From Sphingobacterium sp. ML3W (lineage in GTDB: Bacteria; Bacteroidota; Bacteroidia; Sphingobacteriales; Sphingobacteriaceae), in the NCBI RefSeq assembly GCF_029542085.1, contig NZ_CP107036.1:4340001-4404000 (forward strand): a DNA stretch of 64,000 nt. Direction: 5' to 3'. The notes below the pieces were generated by a model that worked only from the letters and a program-made list of their open reading frames with translations, made no database searches and was not told where the DNA came from. This document shows positions 63,487 through 64,000 of the stretch, one piece after another (position 1 is the stretch's first letter; every line of letters begins with the position of its first letter). Made by a program: the position numbers and the translations under genes.

Positions 63487-64000
63487 CTAAAAAATAGTTA
63501 AGAAAATCAATAGGGCTATTGAAATCTCAAAATTATCAAGAATATATTGGCGGACAAACTTGTTCCCCTTGACAAGTTGGTCCCGAACAGTATTAACAGA
63601 AATACCCAAGCGGTCGGCAATTTCCTGATTGTCCAAAAATTCCTCTTTACTCAAAAGGAATATCTCCAGGCGAGCCTTAGGAAGCTTTTCAATTGCCTCT
63701 CGATAGACGCGTTCCAAATCTTTAAAACGGATGGATTCTTCATTTGAATTGTCCACTTGCCTAGAGGTATCTATCCCGTCAAGTTGAAATTGAACCCGTA
63801 CTTTCTGCTTCCTTAATTCGTCAAATACAAGATTCTTAGCAATTGTATATAAATAAGACTGAGGATTCTTATTTCCATCTAATTCTCCCCACTTTTTCCA
63901 AATGCGAGAAAATGCTTCCTGAACCAAATCGGCGGCAGTATCTTCTTCTTTCAGATGTAACAAAGCATATTTATATACCTTATCTTTATAAGACAGAAAG
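63487..64000 (-). CDS. ECF-type RNA polymerase sigma factor (partial, N-terminus outside window)
   Basis: The frame is open to the right edge and encodes the last 171 or so residues of an ECF sigma factor. The visible part begins FLSYKDKVYKYALLHLKEED and shows region 2 (DTAADLVQEAFSRIWKKWG, SYLYTIAKNLVFDELRKQK) and region 4 (LPKARLEIFLLSKEEFLDNQ, EIADRLGISVNTVRDQLVKG). The N-terminal start is missing because of the window, so a TTG-initiated shorter frame at 63963 should be ignored. It heads an operon with FecR, SusC and SusD and should drive its own locus. Confidence 0.9.
   Translation of the reverse strand, partial: FLSYKDKVYKYALLHLKEEDTAADLVQEAFSRIWKKWGELDGNKNPQSYLYTIAKNLVFDELRKQKVRVQFQLDGIDTSRQVDNSNEESIRFKDLERVYREAIEKLPKARLEIFLLSKEEFLDNQEIADRLGISVNTVRDQLVKGNKFVRQYILDNFEISIALLIFLTIF

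Noticed and set aside
63487..63963. Sigma-factor gene starting at 63963
   Set aside because: That start is a TTG inside a frame that continues to the window edge with sigma region 2 sequence, so the gene is simply cut by the window.
1..64000. tRNA, rRNA, CRISPR, IS or prophage
   Set aside because: No cloverleaf, repeat-spacer array, transposase or phage gene was recognised anywhere in the window.

Overview
The window is chromosomal DNA of a Bacteroidota bacterium, most likely a soil or environmental Sphingobacteriaceae member close to Sphingobacterium. This is an inference. It rests on four SusC/SusD-type outer-membrane pairs in 64 kb, ECF sigma/FecR pairs driving some of them, AT-rich promoters resembling TTTG/TAnnTTTG, few Shine-Dalgarno sequences, and many lipoprotein signals ending in a lipobox Cys. 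I see no rRNA, tRNA, CRISPR array, insertion sequence or prophage.

Layout. 1-3773 (-): end of a SusC/SusD locus that runs off the left edge. 3875-7417: housekeeping block with an Hsp15-like S4 protein (-), then dapD, a Sua5/YrdC enzyme, a DUF4920 protein and folP (+). 7466-13283 (-): a likely copper-acquisition locus with a MauG/MbnH-like di-haem protein, an MbnP-like lipoprotein, an OprC/NosA-type TonB receptor carrying a CxxxM and HxM copper site, a YtkA-like lipoprotein and a small Cys-rich membrane protein. 13394-22637 (-): a polysaccharide utilisation locus with a TPR/HTH membrane regulator, SusC, SusD, a GH30 hydrolase and a SusE-like lipoprotein. 22808-28478 (-): an RND efflux operon in which the inner-membrane pump and the TolC-like outer-membrane factor are one open reading frame. 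29162-38260 (-): an alpha-mannan/N-glycan locus with a LacI-type regulator, three GH92 alpha-mannosidases and a secreted BSP-family metallopeptidase. Two identical operator-like sites lie at its two promoters. 38790-54822 (+): an ECF sigma/FecR-controlled SusC/SusD system followed by DUF4843 and PKD-like lipoproteins, three TlpA-type thioredoxin proteins (one broken by a 20-bp tandem duplication), a further thioredoxin protein and a two-DTG aspartic-protease-like protein with a PDZ-like end. 54938-64000 (-): another ECF sigma/FecR/SusC/SusD set followed by a phosphocholine-type phospholipase C.

How the parts fit. The GH30 locus and the GH92 locus together would suit growth on fungal or yeast cell walls (beta-glucan plus mannoprotein), with the metallopeptidase opening the protein part. 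The two sigma/FecR loci would be switched on by the substrate signal through the STN domains of their SusC proteins. The thioredoxin-rich locus at 40-55 kb has no carbohydrate-active enzyme and its substrate is unknown. It is the best candidate here for an undescribed system. The copper locus is the best mechanistic prediction, because receptor, MbnP-like protein and MbnH-like enzyme sit together.
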